Source of the DNA: Actinomadura_C sp036008685
Lineage (GTDB): Bacteria; Actinomycetota; Actinomycetes; Streptosporangiales; Streptosporangiaceae
Assembly (NCBI GenBank): GCA_036008685.1
Contig: DASYNF010000055.1
Location: 1-64,000 of the forward strand
Reading direction: 5' to 3'
Length of the DNA: 64,000 nt
Of this stretch, positions 25,573 through 33,825 are shown one piece after another. The number at the start of each line of letters is the position of its first letter. The first letter of the stretch is position 1. The position numbers and the translations under genes are program-made. The notes beneath the pieces are model-generated. The model had not been told where the DNA came from. It saw only the letters and a program-made list of their open reading frames with translations, and did no database searches.

Positions 25573-25869
25573 CTACAGCGGTCCGGTCACCCAGCGCCAG
25601 CCCCGATCATCACAGTGCGCGCGGATCAGCTGAGCGCCGCTGGCGTCGGCCGACTCGGCAACGGCTCGGATCAGCTGACGGTGGAAGTCGTCCGGGATGG
25701 GTGTCTCAGCCGAGCCGGCCGCCAGCGGAACGTCGTGCTGACCCACACCGGGGAGGTGAGCGGTCACGTGTCCGTTCTCATCCATGGTGACCGCCACGAT
25801 CGCCTCAGCACGGATCAAGGCGCGTTCGTCTCGACCGGCCACCCATACCTGAGATTGGGACTCCGACAC
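25573..25869 (-). CDS. Conserved hypothetical protein (~98 aa)
   Basis: The GTG at 25869 has a perfect AGGAGG a few bases upstream and opens a 98-residue protein beginning MSESQSQVWVAGRDERALIR, with EAIVAVTMDENGHVTAHLPG in the middle and a C-terminal DDFHRQLIRAVAESADASGA and RGWRWVTGPL. The alternating beta pattern followed by an alpha helix looks like a small folded domain. I recognise this as a recurrent actinomycete hypothetical but know no function. The strong ribosome-binding site and normal composition make it a likely real gene inside an otherwise degenerate tract. Confidence 0.6.
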   Translation of the reverse strand: MSESQSQVWVAGRDERALIRAEAIVAVTMDENGHVTAHLPGVGQHDVPLAAGSAETPIPDDFHRQLIRAVAESADASGAQLIRAHCDDRGWRWVTGPL

Positions 25870-26161
25870 GCGCGCCTCCTGTAAAGGAACTACAAGCTTC
25901 TGATCTTCTCCAGAGTGACACGCCCGCACCTTCGTGTGTTCGTCCTGAGTGATCGACTTTGCTGGACGCGCGTGGTTCCACTCTTTGCCGATCAGGCTCG
26001 ACTCGCAGGATCGGCTCACCTGCACAGGTGGTGCCGACGGCAGCGGTCGTCGTGGTGCCGTTCGCCGGTCACTCTCTTCGTGACCAGCACCAAGGATCCT
26101 GTTCACGCGCTCGTACACGGGTACGGCATCTCAGCGCAACCCATGCGTAACGGGATGAAGG
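25870..26161. other. Low-coding tract
   Basis: There is no frame with family resemblance, and base composition is a little lower in GC than its surroundings. It may hold the promoter of the minus-strand hypothetical gene. Together with 25256-25572 it looks like eroded DNA. Confidence 0.35.
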
Positions 26162-26362
26162 GTGTTTCTAGTGGCAGCGATGGCGATCTTGATGCCGGTC
26201 GCGGTGTTTCCGCTCCTCATGGCCTTGGAACGGTTCGAGACGGCGTTGCTGCACGGACACCAGGATCGGCCTGGCAGCCTCCACTCGGAGCTCCGCCACA
26301 ATCAACGAGCGGGAGCCACGACGGCCGTGTCGGATACCGACGCGTCATGCCGAGGCCTATGA
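26162..26362 (+). CDS. Small putative membrane-anchored protein
   Basis: This is a 66-residue frame starting at GTG after GGGATGAAGG. The first ~24 residues form one hydrophobic helix (MFLVAAMAILMPVAVFPLLM) followed by ALERFETALL and a polar tail. The helix-then-amphipathic pattern is seen in small actinomycete membrane proteins. The tail looks uninformative. It could be real or fortuitous. Confidence 0.4.
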   Translation: MFLVAAMAILMPVAVFPLLMALERFETALLHGHQDRPGSLHSELRHNQRAGATTAVSDTDASCRGL

Positions 26363-26493
26363 GCATCCAGCGGGCACCCATCCTGTGACCGGCGACGTCA
26401 GGGCGGAGACGAGTCAGCGCGATCGGGTCCTGGGGTTCTTGTTAGATTCGGTTCTCATGGGGGATCGATCCGTCCCAGGATGAGGAGGATCCC

Positions 26494-27366
26494 GTGGATT
26501 TCGAGGACGATGCCCGGCTGGATGCGTCCCAGGTCGAGGACGCCCGCGGCATGCCGTTCGGCGGCATGGCCATCGGGGGTGGCACGATCGGTCTGATCGC
26601 GCTGGTGGCCGCCGTGGTCTTCGGCGTCAACCCCGCGAACATCCTCGGCGGAGGCGGTAGTGGCGGTGGTGGTGGCACGCCGCCGGCGGGCAGCCTGTCG
26701 TCGAAGTGCCGTACGGGCGCTGACGCCGACCAGTCGGAGGACTGCCGCATCGTCGGTGTGGTCAACAGTGTCCAGGCGTACTGGGAGAGGGAGTTCGCCG
26801 GCCGCGACCGGGCCTACCCGGTGGCGCGCACCCGGTTGTTCAGCGGTGTGACGTCCACGGCCTGTGGTGACGCCTCGTCGGCGGTCGGCCCGTTCTACTG
26901 TCCCGGTGACAAGCGGGTCTATCTCGATCTGGGGTTCTTCCAGGAGTTGCACGACAGGTTCGGCGCCAAGGGCGGGCCGTTCGCGCAGGCCTACGTCATC
27001 GCGCACGAGTACGGCCATCACGTCCAGGACGTGCTGGGCACCATGCGCCAGGTGGGCGGTGACCGGCAGGGGGCCTCCAGCGCCTCGGTACGGCTGGAGC
27101 TGCAGGCCGACTGCTATGCCGGGGCGTGGGCCGAGCACGCCGAGCGGACCGGTTTCTTCAGCACGCCGTTCACCGACCGCGACATCGCCGAAGCCCTCGA
27201 CGCGGCCAAGGCGGTCGGTGACGACCGCATCCAGGAACGCGCACAGGGCAGGGCCGACCCGGACAGCTTCACCCACGGCACCTCGCAGCAGCGCCAGCGC
27301 TGGTTCTCCACCGGCTACGACTCCGGCGAGCCTTCCCGCTGCGACACCTTCTCCGGAGGCATCTGA
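26494..27366 (+). CDS. YpfJ-type neutral zinc metallopeptidase
   Basis: This 290-residue protein carries the zinc-peptidase motif HEYGHHVQDVLG at about residue 170 and a downstream Glu ligand region (LQADCYAGAWAEH). One TM helix at about residues 28-48 (GGTIGLIALVAAVVFGV) is followed by a Gly-rich linker, so the catalytic domain faces the outside (N-in/C-out topology inferred). Cysteines in KCRTGADADQSEDC and CGDASSAVGPFYC suggest extracytoplasmic disulfides. The GTG at 26494 follows GAGGAGGATCCC. The substrate is unknown. Confidence 0.85.
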   Translation: MDFEDDARLDASQVEDARGMPFGGMAIGGGTIGLIALVAAVVFGVNPANILGGGGSGGGGGTPPAGSLSSKCRTGADADQSEDCRIVGVVNSVQAYWEREFAGRDRAYPVARTRLFSGVTSTACGDASSAVGPFYCPGDKRVYLDLGFFQELHDRFGAKGGPFAQAYVIAHEYGHHVQDVLGTMRQVGGDRQGASSASVRLELQADCYAGAWAEHAERTGFFSTPFTDRDIAEALDAAKAVGDDRIQERAQGRADPDSFTHGTSQQRQRWFSTGYDSGEPSRCDTFSGGI

Positions 27367-27502
27367 CCTCGGCCCCGGGCGGCTATGGTGCCGGCTCCGG
27401 CCGGCGAGTGATCGCTCCGGCGGAGCAGGCGGCGCCGGCGAGCCCCGAGAGCATGGGTAGCGCCATCGCTTCGGTGAACACGGTGGTCCAGCGGCTGCCG
27501 CG

Positions 27503-27538
27503 GATCCCGCCAGGACATGAGATCCCGTCAGGACATGA
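27503..27538. repeat. 18-bp tandem duplication at SDR stop codon
   Basis: There are two consecutive copies of GATCCCGYCAGGACATGA, differing at one base. The second copy contains the TGA of the minus-strand SDR gene. Confidence 0.7.
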
Positions 27539-28508
27539 GTAGGTGTCGTCTACGGAGGCCGGCCACGGCCAGGGCGGCGAGAGCCGCGGCGGTCGCCAGG
27601 CGGCGTACGGCGGTGCGTCGTCTGCCGTGCCAACCGCCGTCTACGGATCCGGTGTCCGGGGCGGGGGTGTACAGGTTTCCGGGCGATGGCGGGGCCTGCT
27701 CCTTGCGGGACAGGTGGGCGCGATCCACGTAGCCGGCCATCAGCCGTTCGACCATGCGAGGGCTCACCTTGGCCTGCAGGCGCAGGACGCGACCGGCCGG
27801 GCCGACGATGACCTCGGCACACGGGGCCCGTGCCAGGCGGACGATCGCGCGGGCGACGCGCTCGGGAGGGTAGACCGGCGGCATCGCGCGCACCCGGCGG
27901 CCGGTGTAGTTGGCGGCGTGCTGGAAGAGCCGGGTGTCGATGGTGGCGGGCAGCACCGTGCAGACTTCGACCTTCCGGTCACCCGCCAGCAGTAGTTCTT
28001 GACGAAGGCCGGCGCTCAGCGCGGAGACGGCCGACTTCGACATCGTGTACGCGATGGCGTACGGCTCCGGGGCGAAGGAGACGACCGAGGAGATGTTCAC
28101 CAGCACCCCGCGGCCCTTGGCGCGCAGATAGGGGAGGGCCGCCCGCGCTCCGTGGACGTAGCCCATGACGTTGACGTCGAGCACCCGGCGGAAGTCCTCC
28201 AGCGGCACCTCCTGGAAGGGGCCGAAGAGCGTGACGGCCGCCGCGTTCACCCAGATGTCGATACGGCCGAAGCGACCGACCGCCTGACGGGCCAGCTCCT
28301 CCACCGCGGCGCAGTCGGCCACATCCGTGGGCACGGCGAGTGCCCGGCCGCCGCGCGACTCGCACTCCCGCGCGGCGTGCTCGAGTGCGTCTTTCCGCCG
28401 GGCCGCCAGCACCACGGAAGCGCCTTTCCCGGCGAAGGCGAGGGCGGTGGCGCGGCCGATGCCGCTGGAGGCCCCGGTGATGACCACGACCGCGTTCTTG
28501 ACTCGCAT
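27528..28508 (-). CDS. Short-chain dehydrogenase/reductase with C-terminal TM tail
   Basis: This 326-residue SDR has the cofactor motif TGASSGIG (residues 11-18), NAAAV, and the catalytic Ser-Tyr-Lys in ISSVVSFAPEPYAIAYTMSK. The tail beyond residue 255 is long and basic and ends with a short hydrophobic stretch (LATAAALAALAVAGL), suggesting membrane association as in dehydrogenase/reductase 7-like SDRs. The ATG at 28508 has GGGAGGGG upstream. The substrate is unknown. It is divergent from a stress-promoter-driven SRPBCC gene. Confidence 0.85.
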   Translation of the reverse strand: MRVKNAVVVITGASSGIGRATALAFAGKGASVVLAARRKDALEHAARECESRGGRALAVPTDVADCAAVEELARQAVGRFGRIDIWVNAAAVTLFGPFQEVPLEDFRRVLDVNVMGYVHGARAALPYLRAKGRGVLVNISSVVSFAPEPYAIAYTMSKSAVSALSAGLRQELLLAGDRKVEVCTVLPATIDTRLFQHAANYTGRRVRAMPPVYPPERVARAIVRLARAPCAEVIVGPAGRVLRLQAKVSPRMVERLMAGYVDRAHLSRKEQAPPSPGNLYTPAPDTGSVDGGWHGRRRTAVRRLATAAALAALAVAGLRRRHLLMS

Positions 28509-28795
28509 GGGATCCCCTCCCCTTTGGCGCCAGGGCTGGGCGGCGAGGCCGCTCTCGTCAGGGCCGGTTCGGTCAGAACCAGCGTACGGTCGCGGTGTTC
28601 ACCACGCCAAGCTGGTGCAGGAGGCGGGCAAGGAGACCTCGGTCGCGGTCGTGGGCGGCGGGTCGGTCTCGTCCCGGCGGTCGGCCGGCGGTCCGGAGTC
28701 GTCATCACGGCGTCTTGTCATGCCTGGATATGTGACCTCAGGCCGGCCGCCCAACCCACCCGCATGTGTTCGAACGGCCGGGCGTCATCACCTCT
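28509..28795. other. Non-coding upstream region
   Basis: This 5' gap lies between divergent genes. No gene is supported here; the sigma-B-like promoter for the SRPBCC gene lies at its downstream edge. Confidence 0.4.
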
Positions 28796-28819
28796 GTTTG
28801 CCCCGAGGAGGCGCGGGTA
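28796..28819 (+). promoter_or_regulatory. Sigma-B/sigma-F-like stress promoter
   Basis: GTTT at 28796-28799 and GGGTA at 28815-28819 are separated by 15 bp, matching the actinomycete general-stress consensus GTTT-N14-16-GGGTA. It lies 45 bp upstream of the SRPBCC start. Confidence 0.55.
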
Positions 28820-28864
28820 GGGAGGGCGGCGTCCCCGAACGTGATCGCTCAGTGGAGGAGCCGA

Positions 28865-29326
28865 ATGAGCAACGTGACCGAGAGTGTGGAGGTCAACGTC
28901 CCGGTCCGCACCGTCTACAACCAGTGGACTCAGTTCACGGAGTTTCCGCGGTTCATGGAGGGCGTCGAGGAGATCGTTCAGGTCAGCGACACGCTGACGC
29001 ACTGGCGGGTGAAGGTCGCCGGTGTGATGCGGGAGTTCGACGCGCAGATCACCGAGCAGATCCCCGACGAGCGTGTCGCCTGGCAGTCCATCGACGGCCC
29101 CGGGCACGGCGGAGTGGTGACCTTCCATCGCCTTGGCGAGGACACCACGCGTGTGACCGTCCAGCTGGCGATCGACCCGGAAGGCTTCGCCGAGAATGTC
29201 GCCGACAAGGCAGGACTGATCCAGCACCGCGCCAAGGGCGACCTCAAGCGGTTCAAGGAGTACATCGAAAGCCGTGGCACGGAGACCGGCGCCTGGCGTG
29301 GTGAGGTGAATCCACCGCGGCCGTAG
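28865..29326 (+). CDS. SRPBCC (START-like) cyclase/dehydrase-family protein
   Basis: This 153-residue protein has the polyketide-cyclase/CoQ-binding fold: VEVNVPVRTVYNQWTQFTEFPRFMEGVEE, WRVKVAGVMREFDAQITEQIPDERVAW and a C-terminal long helix (KGDLKRFKEYIESRG). Such proteins bind hydrophobic ligands and are often induced by stress. The ATG at 28865 has GTGGAGGAG upstream and the GTTT/GGGTA promoter further up. A perfect hairpin follows the stop. No enzymatic partner is adjacent, so a ligand-binding or stress role is likelier than polyketide cyclisation. Confidence 0.85.
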   Translation: MSNVTESVEVNVPVRTVYNQWTQFTEFPRFMEGVEEIVQVSDTLTHWRVKVAGVMREFDAQITEQIPDERVAWQSIDGPGHGGVVTFHRLGEDTTRVTVQLAIDPEGFAENVADKAGLIQHRAKGDLKRFKEYIESRGTETGAWRGEVNPPRP

Positions 29327-29334
29327 ACCGTGGC

Positions 29335-29374
29335 GAACGGACGAGGGGCTCCCGTGGGAGCCCCTCGTCCGTTC
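29335..29374. terminator. Perfect 19-bp-stem hairpin, bidirectional terminator
   Basis: The arm GAACGGACGAGGGGCTCCC and its exact reverse complement flank a GT loop, just after the SRPBCC stop and before the end of the converging DUF1360 gene. Confidence 0.8.
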
Positions 29375-29471
29375 TACCGCTGCCGAGGGACCGAAGCGGG
29401 CGGCCCGGAACCGGCCGTGATCACCTCACGTCGACCCCGGCCCGCCTGGACCGGTGATCCGAATATCCCTG

Positions 29472-29981
29472 TCAGCTCTCCGCCGCTCGCTGTAGCCGGG
29501 CATAGACGAGCTGGAGCCAGTCCGCGCCGGCCACGGCGGTCATCGTCGCACCGGCGAGGCGCGTCGCACGGGGCGCGAAGGTCATGCCGGCGGCATAGGC
29601 CGACCCGACCCACTGGGCCAGGCAGAACGGGCAGGAGAGCAGCTCTCCGATCGCGTGACGGGCCCCCTCGCCCCGCGCCTCCTCATCCACCTCAGAAGGC
29701 CCGGACACGCCTTGATATCGGGTGAACGGCGCCCGTAGCGGACTCGTCACCGTGTCCTTGGCCAGAGTTCTGGCCACCTTGTGGGTCGTCACGGTCATCA
29801 GGGCGACGTCCCACAGGCCGGGGTTCGGAGGCCGCCGTCCGGTCAGCCGCGCGATCACCACCGCGGCGCCGACGGCCAGGCCGTAGACCCCCAGCGTGAC
29901 GCCGTACGAGCCCAGCGGGCGGTCCTCGTCCTGGCTGTACTCGCGTTTCTCATCACGTGCGGCATCGCTGATCGAATCCAT
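29472..29981 (-). CDS. DUF1360 family membrane protein
   Basis: This 169-residue protein has a short polar N-terminus, TM segments at about 26-48 and 120-150, and the DUF1360 hallmark SCPFCLAQWVGSAYAAG (a Cys-x2-Cys in a hydrophobic context), with TTHKVARTLAKDTVTSPLRA preceding it. Homologues include spore-coat-associated CotJ-like and sporulation-associated proteins, but no activity is known. The ATG at 29981 has GGAG six bases upstream; the GTG at 29993 lies too close to its GGAGG. It converges on the SRPBCC gene. Confidence 0.8.
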   Translation of the reverse strand: MDSISDAARDEKREYSQDEDRPLGSYGVTLGVYGLAVGAAVVIARLTGRRPPNPGLWDVALMTVTTHKVARTLAKDTVTSPLRAPFTRYQGVSGPSEVDEEARGEGARHAIGELLSCPFCLAQWVGSAYAAGMTFAPRATRLAGATMTAVAGADWLQLVYARLQRAAES

Positions 29982-30171
29982 GGGTCGCTCCACTCCCTCC
30001 CGGGTTGAGGTCCCATCTAGACGGTGTTACCCCTCTAAGGTCTCTTATGCTTACCGGCTGAGCCCGGCGCCGTGCTCAGCGAGCGCCTTGGCGTGGCCGG
30101 GTGCCGGACATCGGCCGATCAAGACGGTGAAACGGTGAAGAAGCTCACCCGCGGCGTGGGCGGCCGAAACG

Positions 30172-31632
30172 CTACCTCCGTCCCGCCAGACCGGCTTGCG
30201 CCTCGGCGCGGGCTGGGGACGTCGCGACGGCCTCCTGCCGGTCAGCCCGGCCCGATGACTCATCGAACCCGAAGGCCGCCTGGTTCACCTCGAGCAGCGG
30301 CACGCGCAGGACGAATCGGGCCCCCAGCGGTGAGTCTTCGACCGTCAGCGATCCCATGTGGGCGTGGGCTATGTCGGCGGAGATCGCGAGACCGAGCCCG
30401 CTGCCGTTGGGGTCCCGGCGGTGTCCGTCCGCCAGGCGGGTGAAACGTTCGAAGACGCGTTCCCGATCCTGTGGCGCGATGCCGTCGCCGTCATCGGTGA
30501 CGCTCACCACGGCCAGGCCGTCCACACGTTCGGCGGTGACCTCCACGCGGGTGTGCGCGTGCCGTTGTGCGTTGTCCAGGAGATTGTCCAGCAATCGGGT
30601 CAACTGCATCCGATGGCCGTGGACGCGCAGCTCCGCGGTGGGATGGGCGAGCACCGGCACGCCGTGGGTACGGGCCGCCGCCTCCCGTGTCACCAGCTCA
30701 CCCAGATCGATCGGCTCGGGCGGTGCCGGGTCGGCGCGGAGACGGGCGAGCAGCAACAGGTCATTGACGATCGCGTTGATGCGGTCGGTGGCCGACAGTG
30801 CCGCCCGGAGGACATCCTGCTGGTCGACAGCGCCGGGATAGAGCAGGGCCTCCTCCAGTTGTACGCGCAGGGAGGCGATCGGCGTTCTGAGTTCGTGGGA
30901 GGCGTCGGAGGCGAACTGCCGTTGCCGCTGCAGGGCGCTCTCCAGCCGATCCAGGGCCTTGTTAGCGGTGTCGGCGAGCAACGCGATCTCGATCTGGCCG
31001 GAGGGCTGGGGGAGCCGGACGCTGAGGTCGTTCCCCGACAGCTTGGCTATCTGAGTGCGGATGGCCTCCACCGGGCGTAGAGACCGGCCGACCAGGCCCC
31101 AGGTCGCTCCGGCCGCCAGAGCGGTCAGCGCGAGGACTCCGACGGCGATGAAGAGCTCGAGCGCATGCGTCCTGAGAATCGCGGGTGCCTCCACGCCCGC
31201 GTAGGCGAAGTGTGGATCGCCGCTCCCGGGCCTGTCGTACAGAGAGAATCGGATGGCCGTGACGATGGCGCACCTGCCCTCTGACCGGCAGAGGGTCACA
31301 TTCTCGATCCGGTCGTTCACCGCGGGCCTGACGGTGCTCAACGGCGCGTCCGAGGCGGCCTTGCTCGAGTCCACGACCCGGCCGTGGGAGTCCACCAGCT
31401 CGAGCATCGTGACCCGGGCGGGGGTGGAGACCGTGTGAGGTACGCCGCCGGCCCGTGCCGCCGCGATCCACTGGAGGGCGGACCGTTGCGTGTCACCGAG
31501 GATGGCGTCCCGGGCGCTGTTGCGGATCCCGAGGTCGAGGCCGAGGCCGATGATGGTCAAGACGATGAGTGACAGCGCCGTCGCGATGAGTGTGTAACGC
31601 GCCTGAATCGAGCGTGGGCGTAGAGCGAGCAT
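30172..31632 (-). CDS. Orphan sensor histidine kinase
   Basis: This kinase of about 486 residues has TM1 at ~10-32 and an extracytoplasmic sensor domain, then TM2 near 155-177, HAMP, HisKA (FASDASHELRTPIASL, phosphoacceptor His), an N-box (NLLDNAQRHAHT), DDGDGIAP and GSGLGLAISADIAHAHMG. A 40-residue tail follows. No response regulator is adjacent on either side, which is unusual for this class. The ATG at 31632 is preceded by GGAACAGGGG. The signal is unknown. Confidence 0.88.
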   Translation of the reverse strand: MLALRPRSIQARYTLIATALSLIVLTIIGLGLDLGIRNSARDAILGDTQRSALQWIAAARAGGVPHTVSTPARVTMLELVDSHGRVVDSSKAASDAPLSTVRPAVNDRIENVTLCRSEGRCAIVTAIRFSLYDRPGSGDPHFAYAGVEAPAILRTHALELFIAVGVLALTALAAGATWGLVGRSLRPVEAIRTQIAKLSGNDLSVRLPQPSGQIEIALLADTANKALDRLESALQRQRQFASDASHELRTPIASLRVQLEEALLYPGAVDQQDVLRAALSATDRINAIVNDLLLLARLRADPAPPEPIDLGELVTREAAARTHGVPVLAHPTAELRVHGHRMQLTRLLDNLLDNAQRHAHTRVEVTAERVDGLAVVSVTDDGDGIAPQDRERVFERFTRLADGHRRDPNGSGLGLAISADIAHAHMGSLTVEDSPLGARFVLRVPLLEVNQAAFGFDESSGRADRQEAVATSPARAEAQAGLAGRR

Positions 31633-32045
31633 GGACCCCTGTTCCTTGGTTCGTCTCGCCGCGGCTTCGTCTGAGCGCAACGCTGAGCGGTATAGGTATT
31701 TATGATATGTTTTGCCCCGCTTTTTGCCATATAGTCCCTAGTTCCGGCGCAGACTTTAACGAGACTTGACCATTGCATTACCAATCTTGGGGAGAAAGCG
31801 GTCCCGGCTGAGTCGATCGGCTTCATCGGAGCCAGGCCCGACCCCGGCCGGCCGGCCTTCCTTCACCTCCCTGACGCACGGTGACCTGGCCATGTCGCGA
31901 TGGAGGCGCTGACGCATGATCCGGTCCGTGGAGGGGACGTTCAGGCCTGGAGCGACCCGAGCTCGAACGTCCCATGGCCTCATGCGGGCCATCTGGTTTC
32001 GTCCCTGGAGGGGCTCGCCGGTTCCCGGCTGAGGTGGTGTCGTAG
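31633..32045. other. Divergent regulatory gap with AT-rich patch
   Basis: There is no gene. Positions 31685-31735 are markedly AT-rich for this genome and on the minus strand carry two direct GGCAAAA repeats (31722-31728 and 31710-31716) 12 bp apart upstream of the histidine kinase, a possible regulator site. Confidence 0.4.
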
Positions 32046-33689
32046 ATGGCGCGGGAGGAGGACATCCGGCGCATCGCCAAGGACGTGTTCGGCTTCGCCG
32101 AGCTGCGGCCGGGACAGCGGGAGGCCCTCTCCGCGCTGGTCGGCGGCCGCGGCTGCCTGGTGGTGATGCCGAGCGGCGCGGGCAAGTCGGCGATCTACCA
32201 GATCGCGGCCGTCGCGCTGGGCGGCCCGGCGGTCGTCGTGTCCCCGCTGCTGTCCCTGCAGCGCGATCAGGCGGTGCGGCTGCGCGAGCACGGCCTCGCC
32301 GCGATCAACGTGAACTCGAGCGTCGGTGCCGGGAGCCGAGCCAAGGCCTACGACCTGCTTCGCGGCGGTGGGCTCGGCTTCGTCTTCCTGGCCCCGGAGC
32401 AGCTGCCCCGCGACGACGTGCGGGCGGTGCTGGCCGAGGCGCCGCCGGCGCTGCTGGCCGTGGACGAGGCCCATTGCATCTCCGAATGGGGACACGACTT
32501 CCGTCCCGATTACCTGCGTCTCGGGGGTGTCATCGAGGCGCTGCGGCCAGGGCCGGTGGTGGTGGCGCTCACCGCGACCGCCGCTCCTCCGGTCCGGGAG
32601 GAGATCGTCGCGCGGCTGCGGATGCGCGACCCCGAGCATGTCATCCGCGGGTTCGACCGCCCGGAGATCCATCTGTCGGTCCCGGCCTTCCACGACGCGG
32701 ACCGAAAGGAGGCCGCGGTGCTCGACACGGTGGGGAGGCTGACGGCCCCCGGCATCGTTTACGCGGCGACCCGCAGGGAGACCAAGGCGTACGCCGACCG
32801 GCTCGGCGTCCGGCCCTACCACGCCGGCATGCGCAAGGCCGACCGGGACGAAACCCACCGGGCCTTCATGCGCGGGGAGACGATCGTCGCCACCAGCGCC
32901 TTTGGAATGGGCGTCCACCAGCCCGGCGTGCGGTTCGTCGTGCACGCGTCCGTGCCGGGCTCCCTGGACGAGTACTACCAGGAGATCGGCCGGGCCGGGC
33001 GGGACGGGCGGCCGGCCGCCGCGGTCTGCTGCTATCGGCCGGAGGATCTGGGTCTGCGCCGGTTCTTCGCCGGCGGCCTGCCCGATGAGACGCTCCTGGA
33101 ACGAGTGGCGGCGGCGGTCGATCGGCCCATCCCCCGGCGTGAGCTGGCCGGCCGGCTGGACATCTCCGAGCGGCGTCTCACCGCGCTGCTGGACCTGCTC
33201 GCGTCGGCCGGGGCCGTACGACTGCGCCGCCGTGTCGAGCCGGTCCCGGACGCGCCGCCGCCGGCCGAGGCCGCCGCCCGGGCCCGCGAGATCGCCGAGC
33301 ACCATCGCTCGGTGGAGCGGTCCCGGGTGGAGATGATGCGCAGGTATGCCGAGCTGACCGACTGCCGCCGCCGGTTCCTGCTGCGCTACTTCGGCGAGGT
33401 CGCCGACGAGCCGTGCGGGCGATGCGACAACTGCGACGCGGGCCGGTCCACACCAGCCGACCCGGACCGGTCGATGTTCGCCCCGGGAGCCCGGGTGGAG
33501 CACCGGGTGTGGGACAAAGGCACGGTGCTGGCCGATGAGGGCGAGCGTCTCATCGTGTTCTTCGACAAGGTGGGCTACAAAGAGCTGCTCACCGAGACCG
33601 TACTGACGGAGCGCCTGCTCGCTCCGGCGGCGGATCCGGCCGGAAGCGACGCCGGCCCGCCGCCGCGCGCGGACGGTGACCCCGGGTAG
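32046..33689 (+). CDS. RecQ-family ATP-dependent DNA helicase
   Basis: This 547-residue SF2 helicase has the RecQ motif 0/I (FAELRPGQREALSAL, MPSGAGKSAIYQ), motif II DEAH (VDEAHCISEWGHDFRPDY), motif III LTATAAP and motif VI QEIGRAGRDGRPA. The zinc-binding cysteines are in the C-terminal half (TDCRRRFLLRYFGE, CGRCDNC). No HRDC domain is seen. Instead the last ~60 residues form a small beta-rich unit (PGARVEHRVWDKGTVLADEG, LIVFFDKVGYKEL) that resembles CarD/Tudor-like domains. It probably works in recombination or repair. The ATG at 32046 has GAGGTGGTGTCGT upstream. It stands alone. Confidence 0.88.
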   Translation: MAREEDIRRIAKDVFGFAELRPGQREALSALVGGRGCLVVMPSGAGKSAIYQIAAVALGGPAVVVSPLLSLQRDQAVRLREHGLAAINVNSSVGAGSRAKAYDLLRGGGLGFVFLAPEQLPRDDVRAVLAEAPPALLAVDEAHCISEWGHDFRPDYLRLGGVIEALRPGPVVVALTATAAPPVREEIVARLRMRDPEHVIRGFDRPEIHLSVPAFHDADRKEAAVLDTVGRLTAPGIVYAATRRETKAYADRLGVRPYHAGMRKADRDETHRAFMRGETIVATSAFGMGVHQPGVRFVVHASVPGSLDEYYQEIGRAGRDGRPAAAVCCYRPEDLGLRRFFAGGLPDETLLERVAAAVDRPIPRRELAGRLDISERRLTALLDLLASAGAVRLRRRVEPVPDAPPPAEAAARAREIAEHHRSVERSRVEMMRRYAELTDCRRRFLLRYFGEVADEPCGRCDNCDAGRSTPADPDRSMFAPGARVEHRVWDKGTVLADEGERLIVFFDKVGYKELLTETVLTERLLAPAADPAGSDAGPPPRADGDPG

Positions 33690-33778
33690 GAGAACGGTCC
33701 GCGGGGATCGGAGATTCGCCGCTGAGGCCGACCCGGGCCACGCTGCCGTGGTAATTGGACAGATCGTCCTTGTTGACC

Positions 33779-33812
33779 TTAGCCTTACCTAAAGAAAGTT
33801 AGGGTCACCTAA
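33779..33812 (+). promoter_or_regulatory. Two IdeR/DtxR-type iron boxes
   Basis: TTAGCCTTACCTAA (33779-33792) and TTAGGGTCACCTAA (33799-33812) each carry TTAG...CCTAA dyads spaced 20 bp apart, directly before the ABC transporter start. Iron-loaded IdeR would repress from here. Confidence 0.7.
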
Positions 33813-33825
33813 CCCGAGGAGTGAG

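Noticed and set aside
30003..30060. Possible sigma-B-like -10 (GGGTAA on minus) before the DUF1360 gene
   Set aside because: No GTTT at 14-16 bp upstream; the -10 alone is not enough.
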